A stretch of 64,000 bases of DNA from Bradyrhizobium sp. Y36 (lineage in GTDB: Bacteria; Pseudomonadota; Alphaproteobacteria; Rhizobiales; Xanthobacteraceae): assembly GCF_002531575.1 (NCBI RefSeq), contig NZ_NWTI01000025.1, positions 40,472 to 104,471 on the forward strand. The letters run 5' to 3'. The notes under the pieces were generated by a model. The model was given only the letters and a program-made list of their open reading frames with translations, was not told the DNA's origin and ran no database searches. Position numbers and translations under genes: made by a program. Positions 26,440 through 35,607 of this stretch are shown piece by piece (position 1 is the stretch's first letter; each line of letters starts with the position of its first letter).

Positions 26440-27583
26440 GAGCCGGCTCTCGGACGCGCTCGGATTGCTCCGCCCGCAGCGGAATCCGCTTTCCCGCGGG
26501 ATCGAAAACCTGCACGGCGTCGGAGGCGAAGCCGAAGGCGACGGGACTGCCCATCGCAGGCAGGTGCCTGACGTCGGCGAGCCGCGCGATCAGGCGCAAC
26601 CCGGCGCCTTCGATCGCAAGGTGCACGAAGGCCTCTGCACCGAGGTTTTCCAGATGGACGACGCTTCCGGAGAACGGTCCTGTGCCGAGATCGATCCGCT
26701 CGGGGCGCACGCCGACACGGCATTCGCCCGCAGTCGCGCCGCACGCGAGCCGCAGAGCGGATCCGAGCACGTCGATGCCGCCGTCCTTCCTGACACGGCC
26801 GGGAAGGATGTTGATCTTGGGACTGCCGATGAATTCGGCGACACGGATGTCGCGGGGGTCGTTGTAGATCTCCGCGGGCGTTCCGACCTGAATCAGTTCG
26901 CCGCCCATCATGACGGCGATCCGGCTCGACATGGTCATCGCCTCGGCCTGGTCGTGCGTGACATAGACGAACGTGGCCTTGAGGCGGCGATGCAGCTCGG
27001 CGAGCTCGGCGCGCATGTGGACGCGCAGCTTTGCGTCGAGATTGGAGAGCGGTTCGTCGAACAGGAAGGCGAGGGGCTCGCGCACCATGGCGCGTCCGAC
27101 TGCGACGCGTTGCCGCTGCCCGCCGGACAATTGCCCGGGCTTGCGCCGCAGCAATGGCGCGATATCGAGCTGCTCGGCGATGGCCGTGATGTCGGCGCGG
27201 ATGCCCCGTTCCTTGGCGCGTCGGCCCGGCAGCAACGGGCCGAGCAGCGGCAGCCGTTCGATCGCGGAGAGGCGCCGCATCCGCAACGGCACGGCAATGT
27301 TGTCGAAGGTACTCAAATGCGGATAGAGCGCATAGGACTGGAAGACCATCGCGAGATTGCGCGCGCTCGGGCGAATGCCGTCGACAGGGCGGCCGTCGAT
27401 ATGGACCTGGCCGGAATTCTGCGGCTCCAGTCCGGCGATGATGCGGAGCAGGGTCGACTTGCCGCAGCCGGAAGGACCGACCAGCGAGATGAACTCGCCG
27501 TCCTCGATCCGGAAATCGATGCCTTTCAGGACGTCGGTCCCGTCGAAGGATTTGCGGATCGTGGAAAGCTCGATTTGCGCCAT
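26432..27583 (-). CDS. ABC transporter ATP-binding protein, UgpC/MalK type
   Basis: A 383-residue ATPase with Walker A GPSGCGKST, signature LSGGQRQR, Walker B LAFLFDEPLSNLDAKLR, the H-loop THD, and a C-terminal TOBE/OB regulatory domain from about residue 240. Length and domain order match MalK/UgpC. It is the first gene of the transport operon. An approximately 35-residue insert with LLPGRRAKERG lies between the Q-loop and the signature and is slightly longer than in classic MalK. The ATG at 27583 gives the family N-terminus MAQIELSTIRKSF. Confidence 0.92.
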   Translation of the reverse strand: MAQIELSTIRKSFDGTDVLKGIDFRIEDGEFISLVGPSGCGKSTLLRIIAGLEPQNSGQVHIDGRPVDGIRPSARNLAMVFQSYALYPHLSTFDNIAVPLRMRRLSAIERLPLLGPLLPGRRAKERGIRADITAIAEQLDIAPLLRRKPGQLSGGQRQRVAVGRAMVREPLAFLFDEPLSNLDAKLRVHMRAELAELHRRLKATFVYVTHDQAEAMTMSSRIAVMMGGELIQVGTPAEIYNDPRDIRVAEFIGSPKINILPGRVRKDGGIDVLGSALRLACGATAGECRVGVRPERIDLGTGPFSGSVVHLENLGAEAFVHLAIEGAGLRLIARLADVRHLPAMGSPVAFGFASDAVQVFDPAGKRIPLRAEQSERVREPAHV

Positions 27584-27645
27584 GCGCGCGGGTCCCCTGC
27601 TGCCTGTTGCGGCGCACGAGGAGTAGGGACGGCGTCTGACATTCA

Positions 27646-27671
27646 CATAACGGTTAATGGCGTTGCTTATG
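27646..27671. promoter_or_regulatory. Candidate LysR operator in divergent promoter
   Basis: CATAA (27646-27650) and TTATG (27667-27671) form an inverted pair 16 bases apart, between the divergent transporter operon and the LysR gene. The size and position suit a LysR-type binding site, but the match is short and could be chance. Confidence 0.35.
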
Positions 27672-27734
27672 TTGATCCCAGGTTTTGCTTTTGCTGCATC
27701 CTGAAGCCGGGATGCCGGTCTTGGAGTTGTTGTC

Positions 27735-28634
27735 GTGGCGTTGACGTCGTCGCGTGTCCGGGCGGTCAATGCGGTGTTCGACACCGGCAGCTTTGCCGCC
27801 GCGGCCAGGAAGCTGGGTGTGTCGCAGCCCGCCGTCGCGCAGTTGGTGCGCGATCTGGAGGCCGAGTTCGCCGTTGCGCTGTTCGACCGGCACGGACAGA
27901 ACCTGATCGCGACGCCGTTGTGCCGGCGACTCTACGCTGCAACGAACCGTCTGCAGGCGCTCGAGGCGGATGCGCTGGCGATCCTGGAGCAGCGCGATGA
28001 GCTGTCGGGAGGCGAGCTTCGGATCGGGCTCGGCAACGCCATGCCGGGCATGGCGTTGATCGCGGCCTTTCGCAATCTGTATCCGAAGATCCAGATCAAT
28101 ATCGAGATCGGGAGCTGGTCTGCGATCATGGCGGCGGTGGTCGACCAGCGTGTCGACGTCGCCGTGCTGCCGGAGGTGCCGCAGGACAATCGCTTCCGTC
28201 GCGAGCCCTGCGTGCAGCAGCGCGTCGTCGCGATCTGCCATCCCGTTCACGACCTCAGCCGGGAATCGCGCGTGTCCGCCGTCAGCCTGATGCAATATCC
28301 GCTGGTGTTTCGAACCCGGGATTCCGCGACCCAGCGCGTCGTGGACAGGGCATTTCGCGCGGTCAATCTGCGTGCTGCTCCGGCGATCGTCGTCAACACG
28401 CGTGAGGGCATGCTGGAGGCGGTCGCCAATCGGCTCGGTGTCGGCTTCGTCTGGGAGCACGGCTCGAGCCGTATCGATCGCATCGCCAAGGTGGCGATCG
28501 CGGAAATCGAGGCGGAATCGCCCGAATACATCTTCTCGCTGGCCGGCAAACGCGGCAAGCTGGTCGAGTTGTTCTATCTGGCCAGAAGTCTTTCGCGCTC
28601 GGCGGACGGCGCCGACATCCTGTCCGCCCCGTGA
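27735..28634 (+). CDS. LysR-family transcriptional regulator
   Basis: A 299-residue regulator with an N-terminal helix-turn-helix (GSFAAAARKLGVSQPAVAQLVRDLE, read in pieces around residues 17-40) and a periplasmic-binding-like effector domain from about residue 90. The GTG start is at 27735. It is divergent from the ABC importer operon and is the likely regulator of that operon; its inducer is unknown. Confidence 0.9.
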   Translation: MALTSSRVRAVNAVFDTGSFAAAARKLGVSQPAVAQLVRDLEAEFAVALFDRHGQNLIATPLCRRLYAATNRLQALEADALAILEQRDELSGGELRIGLGNAMPGMALIAAFRNLYPKIQINIEIGSWSAIMAAVVDQRVDVAVLPEVPQDNRFRREPCVQQRVVAICHPVHDLSRESRVSAVSLMQYPLVFRTRDSATQRVVDRAFRAVNLRAAPAIVVNTREGMLEAVANRLGVGFVWEHGSSRIDRIAKVAIAEIEAESPEYIFSLAGKRGKLVELFYLARSLSRSADGADILSAP

Positions 28635-28635
28635 A

Positions 28636-28669
28636 GCGATCGGCAGGCCGGCTCTTCCCGGTCGATCGC
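28636..28669. terminator. Hairpin after the LysR gene
   Basis: GCGATCG (28636-28642) pairs with CGATCGC (28663-28669), with extra GGC/CCGG pairing inside. It begins two bases after the LysR stop codon. There is no T-run, so intrinsic termination is uncertain. Confidence 0.35.
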
Positions 28670-28854
28670 CTTCAGGCTGTGGCGGGATCATAGCACAACT
28701 GAGATGTTGCGCGGCGGGAATGTAACATATTTACGAATTTTTTGATGGGGAGTTTGGTCACTCGGCCCAAGATGGGCTATGCTGGTGTTGCGTCGAGAAC
28801 AACAGAGACGTCGGGAGATGGCATGGGACACCGGCGGCAGACGGGGCTGCATCC

Positions 28855-29682
28855 ATGATAACCCTACCCAGACTGGCCGCTGAATCCCTGGAGGAGTTCC
28901 TCGGCAGGTTCATGCGTCGCCGGTACGATGAGACGTCTGCCAATATCGTCGAAAGCGCGACCCGCACCGCGATGGAATGCATCGGCAATAGCGATGCGCT
29001 CTATCACAATATCGAGCATACGATGCTGGTGACGCTGGCGGCCCAGGCCATCCTCCGCGGACGAAGTCTTCATACCCATCTGTCGGCCGAGGATTACGTC
29101 CATGTTCTGATCGCCTGCCTCGCCCACGACATCGGCTATGTGCGCGGGCTGTTCGAGGAGGACGATTCCGACGGTTTCGTGATCGACGCGGCCGAAAACA
29201 AGATCTCGTTGCCGCGCGGCGCATCGGACGCGAGCCTGATGATGTACCACGTCGACCGCTCGAAGCTGTATGTGACGCGACGGCTGCGGCATATCCCCGG
29301 GCTCGATCCGGAACGCGTGGCCCGCGCCATCGAGGGAACGCGCTTTCCCGCCCGCGAGGGCCAGGAATATGACGACGAGGCCTCGATCCTGCGCGCGGCC
29401 GACTTCATCGGCCAGCTCGGCGATCCCAACTATCTGCGCAAGGCCAACGCGCTGTATTACGAGTTCGAAGAGGTCGGCATGAACCGTCAGCTCGGGTACG
29501 ACTCGCCGGCCGACATCGTGAACCGCTATCCACAGTTCTATTGGAACAGCGTCGCACCGCACATCCAGACCGAGATCGGCTATCTCAACAAGACCGAGAT
29601 CGGCCGGCAATGGATCGCCAACCTCTACAGCAACGTGTTCCGCGCCGAGCGCGACATCTCGCTGTCCGGTCCGCAGAGATAG
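28855..29682 (+). CDS. HD-domain metal-dependent phosphohydrolase
   Basis: A 275-residue protein with the H...HD...D metal-binding pattern of HD/PDEase-type phosphohydrolases: ALYHNIEHTMLV, CLAHDIGYVRG and ASILRAADFIGQLGD. The HNIEHT element recalls the eukaryotic-type cyclic nucleotide phosphodiesterase signature, so a cyclic or nucleotide phosphodiester is possible. It appears to be cytoplasmic and monocistronic, with a 220-base upstream space. The exact substrate is unknown. Confidence 0.8.
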   Translation: MITLPRLAAESLEEFLGRFMRRRYDETSANIVESATRTAMECIGNSDALYHNIEHTMLVTLAAQAILRGRSLHTHLSAEDYVHVLIACLAHDIGYVRGLFEEDDSDGFVIDAAENKISLPRGASDASLMMYHVDRSKLYVTRRLRHIPGLDPERVARAIEGTRFPAREGQEYDDEASILRAADFIGQLGDPNYLRKANALYYEFEEVGMNRQLGYDSPADIVNRYPQFYWNSVAPHIQTEIGYLNKTEIGRQWIANLYSNVFRAERDISLSGPQR

Positions 29683-29739
29683 CGGTGACCTTAGCCCGGA
29701 GAGCGAAGCGATACGGGCTACCAACTCCGTGAATCAACC

Positions 29740-30639
29740 ATGCAAGAAAAAACCGTCACCACGGACGTCCTCGACATCGCCTATCGCGAATACGGCGCGC
29801 CCGACGGCTGGCCCTGCATCATGGGCCACGGCTTTCCCTATGACGTGAACGCCTATGCCGAGGCCGCGCCTGTTGTCGCCGAGGCCGGCGCGCGCGTTCT
29901 CGTGCCCTGGCTGCGCGGTTACGGGCCGACGCGCTTCCGCTCCGCCGGGACGCTGCGCTCGGGCGAGCAGGCCGCGCTCGGCGCCGATCTGCTGGCCTTC
30001 ATGGATGCGCTTGGTATCGCGCGCGCCGTCGTCGGCGGCTATGACTGGGGCGGCCGCGCGGCCTGCGTGGTCGCAGCGCTCTATCCGGAGCGCGTGATCG
30101 GGCTGGTCAGCGGCAATTCCTACAACATCCAGAACATCGCCCGCGCCATGGAGCCGGCCTCGCCGCCGCAGGAGGCGGCGCTCTGGTATCAATATCTCTT
30201 CCACAACGAGCGCGGCCGCCGTGCGCTCGAGCGCAACCGGCGCGGCTTTGCGCGCCAGCTCTGGGCGATGTGGTCGCCGACTTGGAAATTCGACGACGCC
30301 ACGTTCGAGAAAAGCGCGATGTCGTTCGACAACCCCGATTTCGTCGACGTCGTGATCCACTCCTACCGCCACCGCTACGCGCTCGTCGCGGGCGATACCG
30401 CCTATGCCGCCATCGAGGCGAAGCTGGCCGGCCAGCCGCCGATCCGGGTCCCGACGATTGCGATCGATGGCGACAGCGACGGCGTCAATCCCGGCACCAT
30501 CAGTCACGCGCGCAAGTTCGAAGCCGCGTTCGAGCGGCGCGTCTTCACCGATGCCGGTCATAATCTGCCGCAGGAGCGGCCGGCCGAATGGGCGCGGGCC
30601 GTGATCGACGTGCATGAGCTGGCGACGCGATCGCGCTGA
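29740..30639 (+). CDS. Alpha/beta hydrolase, epoxide-hydrolase-like
   Basis: A 299-residue alpha/beta hydrolase. The oxyanion-hole motif is GHGFPYDV, the nucleophile elbow is GGYDWGG with D102, and the C-terminal His is in TDAGHNLPQ. An Asp nucleophile places it with epoxide hydrolases and haloalkane dehalogenases rather than Ser esterases. Cytoplasmic, no signal peptide. A short TAGCCCGGAG...CGGGCTA repeat fragment lies just upstream (29696-29716). Confidence 0.83.
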   Translation: MQEKTVTTDVLDIAYREYGAPDGWPCIMGHGFPYDVNAYAEAAPVVAEAGARVLVPWLRGYGPTRFRSAGTLRSGEQAALGADLLAFMDALGIARAVVGGYDWGGRAACVVAALYPERVIGLVSGNSYNIQNIARAMEPASPPQEAALWYQYLFHNERGRRALERNRRGFARQLWAMWSPTWKFDDATFEKSAMSFDNPDFVDVVIHSYRHRYALVAGDTAYAAIEAKLAGQPPIRVPTIAIDGDSDGVNPGTISHARKFEAAFERRVFTDAGHNLPQERPAEWARAVIDVHELATRSR

Positions 30640-30776
30640 GACGCAGCCACGCGATCAGCAACTCGACGCAAGACCACCTTGCGGAACTCCGCTGAGCTGA
30701 CGCGCTGACACAAAAGGCAGCACGCCGCGCGTTCGCCTCATGACGTCGCGCGGACGAAAATCATCGGGGAGAAACC

Positions 30777-31988
30777 ATGAAAGCCGCTTTGGTCCTGGCC
30801 GCAGCCCTGGCTGCCGCCTGCCTGTCGACGCCAGCCGCCGCGCAGAAATCCTACGGCCCCGGTGTCAGCGACACCGAGATCAAGATCGGCAACACCATGC
30901 CCTATAGCGGGCCGGCCTCGCCGCTCAGCATCACAGGCCGGGTGATCGCGGCCTATTTCGACGAGGTCAACGAGAAGGGCGGGGTCGGCGGCCGCAAGCT
31001 CAACCTGATCTCGCTGGATGACGCGTTCTCGCCGCCCAAGACCATGGAGGCCGCGCGGCGCCTCGTCGAGGGCGATGGCGTCGCCTTCATCTTCGCCACC
31101 ATGGGCACGGCGCCGAGTTCGGCGATCGCAAAATACCTCAACAGCAACAAGGTGCCGCAGATCTTCCTGATCAGTTCGGCCTCGAAGTGGAACGATCCCG
31201 CCAACATGCCCTGGTCGATCGCGCTGCCCTGGGCGCCGAACTACACCAGCGAGGCCGCGATCGACGTCGCCTATGCCCGCGCCAAGAACCCGAACGCGCG
31301 CTTTGCGGTGCTCTACCAGAACGACGACGCCGGCAAGGAATATCTGCGCGGCGTCAAGGAAGCCCTCGGTGCCGATGCCGACAAGGCGATCGCGATGGCC
31401 TCGAGCTTCGAGGTCACGGACCCCACCGTCGATTCCCAGGTGCTGACGCTGGCGAGCACCAAGGCCGACGTCTTCATGATCTATTCGGTGACGCCGCGCG
31501 CCTGCGCGCAGGCGATCCGGAAAGCTCACGAGGTCGGCTGGCAGCCGACCCGCTTCCTCGCGAGCGGCTGCGCCAACAAGGCGACGGTGATGGTGCCGGC
31601 GGGCCTCGACGCCGGCAAGGGCGTGCTCTCGCTCGGCTCGCTCAAGCCCTTCGTCGAGCAGCCGAAGGACGATCCGGCGATGACGGCCTATGTCGACTTC
31701 ATGAAGAAGCGGCTGCCGAACGCGGACGTCAACAACGTCGCCGGCCTCTACGGCTACACCGTCGCCGAGGCATTGGTGGTGCTGCTCAAGCAGTGCAAGG
31801 ATAATCTGACGCGCGAGAACATCATGGCGCAGGCGGCGAACCTGAAGAACGTGCCGCTGTCGCTGCTGATGCCCGGCATCACGCTCAACACCACGCCGCA
31901 GGATTTCCGCCCGATCAAGGACGGCTACATGTTGCAGTTCGACGGCAACGACTGGGTGGTGGCGAGCGAGCTGCTGAAAGGGACGTGA
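30777..31988 (+). CDS. Branched-chain amino acid ABC transporter substrate-binding protein (LivK type)
   Basis: A 403-residue periplasmic binding protein with a cleaved signal peptide (ending near TPAAAQ) and a type I Liv fold (SDTEIKIGNTMPYSGPAS, RFAVLYQNDDAGKEY). No permease or ATPase gene is adjacent, so it must work with a transporter encoded elsewhere. Such orphan Liv-type proteins are numerous in Bradyrhizobium and often bind aromatic or aliphatic acids; the ligand cannot be read here. Confidence 0.9.
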   Translation: MKAALVLAAALAAACLSTPAAAQKSYGPGVSDTEIKIGNTMPYSGPASPLSITGRVIAAYFDEVNEKGGVGGRKLNLISLDDAFSPPKTMEAARRLVEGDGVAFIFATMGTAPSSAIAKYLNSNKVPQIFLISSASKWNDPANMPWSIALPWAPNYTSEAAIDVAYARAKNPNARFAVLYQNDDAGKEYLRGVKEALGADADKAIAMASSFEVTDPTVDSQVLTLASTKADVFMIYSVTPRACAQAIRKAHEVGWQPTRFLASGCANKATVMVPAGLDAGKGVLSLGSLKPFVEQPKDDPAMTAYVDFMKKRLPNADVNNVAGLYGYTVAEALVVLLKQCKDNLTRENIMAQAANLKNVPLSLLMPGITLNTTPQDFRPIKDGYMLQFDGNDWVVASELLKGT

Positions 31989-32033
31989 GGCGGGAAGCGG
32001 AGTAAGGGCGCGCTCCCTCCGCGAATTCGGAAT

Positions 32034-32125
32034 CGTAGGGTGAGCAAAGGCGTCCTTGCGCTGTGCCCACGGTCGCTCAAGATGGAAGCAGGAACGTGGG
32101 CAAGCTTCGCTTTGCCCACGCTACG
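32034..32125. repeat. Intergenic palindromic repeat, family A, copy 3
   Basis: Arms CGTAGGGTGAGCAAAG and CTTTGCCCACGCTACG form a slightly degenerate version of the element at 227-304 and 15081-15178. It separates the Liv-type binding protein from the acyl-CoA dehydrogenase. Confidence 0.8.
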
Positions 32126-32158
32126 AGACTAACGCGGTCGGCGAGCGGGAGGATCAAA

Positions 32159-33373
32159 ATGGACTTTCACCACTCCGCCCGTTCGCTGGAGCTGCAGGAG
32201 CGCGTCCGGCAGTTCATGCGGGCACATGTCGAGCCGGTCGAGGAGCTCTATTACGAGCAGGTGAAGCCGGAGGCTTCGCGCTACAAGACGCCGCAGATCC
32301 TCCAGGATCTGAAGCGGATGGCGCGCGAGCAGGGGCTCTGGAACCTGTTTCTGTCCGGCGAGCATGGTCCTGGTCTCACCAATCTCGAATACGCGCCCGT
32401 CAAGGAGATCATGGGCCGCATCCTCTGGGCGCCCGAGGTGTTCAACTGCTCGGCGCCCGATGTCGGCAACATGGAGGTGCTCGCCAATTACGGCACCAGG
32501 GCGCAGCAGGAGCGCTGGCTGAAGCCGCTCCTGGCGGGGAGCATCCGCTCCGGCTTCTCGATGACCGAGCCGCAGGTCGCCTCCAGCGATGCCACCAACA
32601 TCCAGTGCGCCATCACGCGCGATGGCGACGACTACGTAATCAACGGCCGCAAATGGTTCACATCAGGCGCGATGAACGAGGATTGCGAGATCCTGATCGT
32701 GATGGGCAAGACCTCACCCGACGATCCCGACCGTCATCGCCAGCAATCCATGATCCTGGTGCCCAGGAACACGCCCGGCGTGAGCATCGTGCGCGACATG
32801 CTGACCTACGGCTATGACGACGCCCCGGCCGGCCACCCCGAGATCGTCTACGACAACGTCCGCGTGCCCGCGGAAAACATCCTGCTCGGCGAAGGCCGCG
32901 GCTTCGAGATCGCGCAGGGGCGGCTCGGGCCCGGCCGCATCCACCATTGCATGCGGCTGATCGGTTGCGCCCAGCGCGCGCTCGAATTGATGTGCCAGCG
33001 CGCCGTCTCCCGCGTCGCCTTCGGCAAGCCGCTGGCTGAACAAGGCTCGGTACGCGAGGACATCGCACACTCCTTCTGCGAGATCGCACAGGCGCGGCTG
33101 CTGACGCTGCAGGCCGCCGACAAGATGGACCGCGAAGGCAACAAGGCCGCGCGCGATTTGATCGCCGCCGCCAAGATCGTGGTGCCGAGCATGGCCGCCC
33201 GCGTCATCGACCGTGCCATCCAGATCCACGGCGCCGCCGGCGTCTCCCAGGACACGTTCCTGGCCCGCGCCTATGTCTACGCCCGCTTCATCCGCATCGG
33301 CGACGGCCCGGACCAGGTGCACCTGGCCGCGGTGGGGAAGGAACTGATCAAGCGGAGCGGGGTGATGGGATAA
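32159..33373 (+). CDS. Acyl-CoA dehydrogenase, ACAD10/11-like
   Basis: A 404-residue flavoprotein dehydrogenase. FSMTEPQVASSDATN is the flavin/substrate region, KWFTSGA the middle beta domain, and FGKPLAEQGSVREDIA, IQIHGAAGVS and RIGDGPDQVH belong to the C-terminal helical domain; the last resembles the ACAD10/11 subgroup. It oxidises an acyl-CoA to its enoyl-CoA using FAD. The ATG at 32159 follows GGGAGGA; the open frame upstream runs through a palindromic repeat and was excluded. No beta-oxidation partner is adjacent. Confidence 0.9.
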   Translation: MDFHHSARSLELQERVRQFMRAHVEPVEELYYEQVKPEASRYKTPQILQDLKRMAREQGLWNLFLSGEHGPGLTNLEYAPVKEIMGRILWAPEVFNCSAPDVGNMEVLANYGTRAQQERWLKPLLAGSIRSGFSMTEPQVASSDATNIQCAITRDGDDYVINGRKWFTSGAMNEDCEILIVMGKTSPDDPDRHRQQSMILVPRNTPGVSIVRDMLTYGYDDAPAGHPEIVYDNVRVPAENILLGEGRGFEIAQGRLGPGRIHHCMRLIGCAQRALELMCQRAVSRVAFGKPLAEQGSVREDIAHSFCEIAQARLLTLQAADKMDREGNKAARDLIAAAKIVVPSMAARVIDRAIQIHGAAGVSQDTFLARAYVYARFIRIGDGPDQVHLAAVGKELIKRSGVMG

Positions 33374-33513
33374 CGCACAGCTTTCGGGCGATCGCGCAAA
33401 AACTGGTGCTCGCGTCTGGTCAGAAGGTAGCGTGGTATGCTTTGATGCCCTGAATCATTTGGTGCGTCACTGCCGACGTTGTTGCGCTCGGCACAAGAGC
33501 GAGCAGGTCGACA

Positions 33514-34476
33514 ATGCGCAGTTTTGTCCCCCGCGGCCGGCCGTCCGGCGCGCGATCCGTCCTGGCCATTTTCGCCGCCATCGTGACGATCCTGGTCATT
33601 TGCAGCGGCCGACCCGCGCTTGCGGCCGTCGAGCCCTTTCCCGCGGATTTCAAAATCCAGCGCATCTCGGTCAACGGCGTCACCCTGCATGTCCGCGTCG
33701 GCGGGCACGGGCCGGCGGTCGTGCTCCTGCACGGCTTCGCCGACACCGGCGACATGTGGGCGCCGCTCGCCAAGGCGCTCTACAAGGACCACACCGTGAT
33801 CGTTCCGGACCTGCGCGGCATGGGGTTGTCGTCCCAGGCCGCCGGCGGCTACGACAAGAAGACCCAGGGCGTCGACATCGCCATGGTCATGGACAAGCTC
33901 AAGGTCCAGAAAGCCGATCTGGTGACGCACGACATCGGCAACATGGTGGGCTACGCGCTCGCGGCGCAATATCCCGATCGTATCACCAAATGGGTCGTCA
34001 TCGATGCGCCGCTGCCCGGCATCGGTCCCTGGGACGAGATCCTGAAAAGCCCGATGCTCTGGCATTTCAACTTCCGCGGCCCCGACGTCGATCGCCTGGT
34101 CAAGGGCCGCGAGCGCATCTATCTCGACCGCTTCTATAACGACCTGTCGGCCGATCCCAAGGCCATCGACGAGGCGACGCGTAAGCATTACGCGAAGCTC
34201 TACGCCCGGCCCGGCAACATGCATTACGCCTTCGAGCAGTTCGCGGCGTTCGGGCAGGACGCCAAGGACAACAAGGTTTTCGCCGCGACCAAGCTGACCA
34301 TGCCGATCCTCGCGCTCGGCGCCGAAAAGTCCTTTGGCGAGCAGCAGGCTGCGGTCATCCGCGAGGTCGGCACCAAGGTCGACGGCGGCATCATCACCGG
34401 CTCCGGACATTGGATCATGGAGGAGCAGCCGGCGCAGACCGTGAGCAAGGTGCGCGCGTTCCTCGACGGGAAATGA
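33514..34476 (+). CDS. Exported alpha/beta hydrolase
   Basis: A 320-residue alpha/beta hydrolase with an N-terminal signal or anchor (hydrophobic residues about 14-38, ending ALAA). The core has LLHGFADTGDMW, the nucleophile elbow THDIGNMVG with D140, and the C-terminal SGHWIMEEQP. The Asp nucleophile suggests epoxide hydrolase or dehalogenase-like chemistry in the periplasm. It is transcribed alone, convergent with the SphA-like gene. Confidence 0.83.
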   Translation: MRSFVPRGRPSGARSVLAIFAAIVTILVICSGRPALAAVEPFPADFKIQRISVNGVTLHVRVGGHGPAVVLLHGFADTGDMWAPLAKALYKDHTVIVPDLRGMGLSSQAAGGYDKKTQGVDIAMVMDKLKVQKADLVTHDIGNMVGYALAAQYPDRITKWVVIDAPLPGIGPWDEILKSPMLWHFNFRGPDVDRLVKGRERIYLDRFYNDLSADPKAIDEATRKHYAKLYARPGNMHYAFEQFAAFGQDAKDNKVFAATKLTMPILALGAEKSFGEQQAAVIREVGTKVDGGIITGSGHWIMEEQPAQTVSKVRAFLDGK

Positions 34477-34581
34477 CGCGCGCCACACTTTTCTCGCCCG
34501 GGCCGATGTCGACGTCGCTTCATCCGCGCCGCGGTGGCAGTTTGTCAGGCGTGGCAGGGGACGGACCCGAATGCCGGCCCG

Positions 34582-35592
34582 CTACTTCCGCTGCTTCGGT
34601 TTGCTTGAGGGTTCTGGCGGCGCCGCGGAGACGGCGAATGTCACCCAGGTGCTCCATGTCGAAGCCCGGTTCTCGACCTCCACGTCCTTGTAGCCCTTGA
34701 TATTCAGATATCCCTGATAGCCATCGGACATCGGGATGATGAAGCCGACCTGAGGCCCAATTCCGATCGCCCGCCCCCGGAAGCCGCCGAGCTTGGCCCC
34801 GGGACCGCTGTCATCGGTGATCTGCTGGTAGAAGTAGCCGGCAATGCCGATCTGGAAGTTCTTGCTCAGGAACTGCGAGGCCGCCCAGTCGACGTGGAAG
34901 TCGATGCCGTTCTGATACTGCAGATACGGGTTCATCAGATTGTAGGTGACGCCGGCGACCGCCGAGAATTCGTGGCCGGTCTTGGGATCGAAATACGTGT
35001 AGCCGCCGCCGACGTCCCACGCGACGAAGCCCAGATTGAGGTTGGCGAGGCGGTTCGGATCGTAGGTGCCGCTCGGGATGTTGCTGGTGATGTAGACCAT
35101 CTCGCTGTGCACGCCCTGGTTCCACTTCAGCGCGCCCTGGTAATAGACGTCCGACAGCGTCGTCCGGTTGTCCGTCACGGCCCCGGAGATGGCGTTACCG
35201 CGTGGCCCGGTTAGCGTGGCATCGACGCCAAGCCCGACATTGCCGGGGGCGGTGACGATCCCGAAGGATGCCTGGCCGCCGAGAACCGGCGTCGGCGAGA
35301 CGTAGGTAATTCCCAGCGCCAGGGCATCGCCATGCGCGTTCAAGCCCGCGACGACCGAGCCGCGCGCGCCGTTGCTGGTGACGAAGTTCTGCGAGGCGCC
35401 TGCATTGGCTTGCAGATGCAGATAGATCGACGCGTAGGCCCAACCCGGCACGGTCGGCGTCGCGGCGAGGCTGCCGAATATCCCGGGAAGCCAGAACCCG
35501 ACGCCTCCCGCATCGGCGAAAGCGGGGGAGGGAATGGCGGCGACGGCCCAGCCGAGGGTCGCCATCAGCGCGCAACGTGCCCTTTTGCTCAT
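34582..35592 (-). CDS. SphA/phenol-MetA-type outer-membrane protein
   Basis: A 336-residue protein with a signal peptide (cleavage near SPAFA-D) and an alternating beta-strand pattern throughout, consistent with an outer-membrane barrel of the SphA/Phenol_MetA_deg family. Opening residues GGVGFWLPGIFGSLAA are characteristic of that family. It is the last gene of the nine-gene sulfatase operon, 15 bases after the HlyD-like gene. It probably serves as the outer-membrane entry for a hydrophobic substrate; the ligand is unknown. Confidence 0.75.
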   Translation of the reverse strand: MSKRARCALMATLGWAVAAIPSPAFADAGGVGFWLPGIFGSLAATPTVPGWAYASIYLHLQANAGASQNFVTSNGARGSVVAGLNAHGDALALGITYVSPTPVLGGQASFGIVTAPGNVGLGVDATLTGPRGNAISGAVTDNRTTLSDVYYQGALKWNQGVHSEMVYITSNIPSGTYDPNRLANLNLGFVAWDVGGGYTYFDPKTGHEFSAVAGVTYNLMNPYLQYQNGIDFHVDWAASQFLSKNFQIGIAGYFYQQITDDSGPGAKLGGFRGRAIGIGPQVGFIIPMSDGYQGYLNIKGYKDVEVENRASTWSTWVTFAVSAAPPEPSSKPKQRK

Positions 35593-35607
35593 GATGCTCT
35601 CCCCTGC

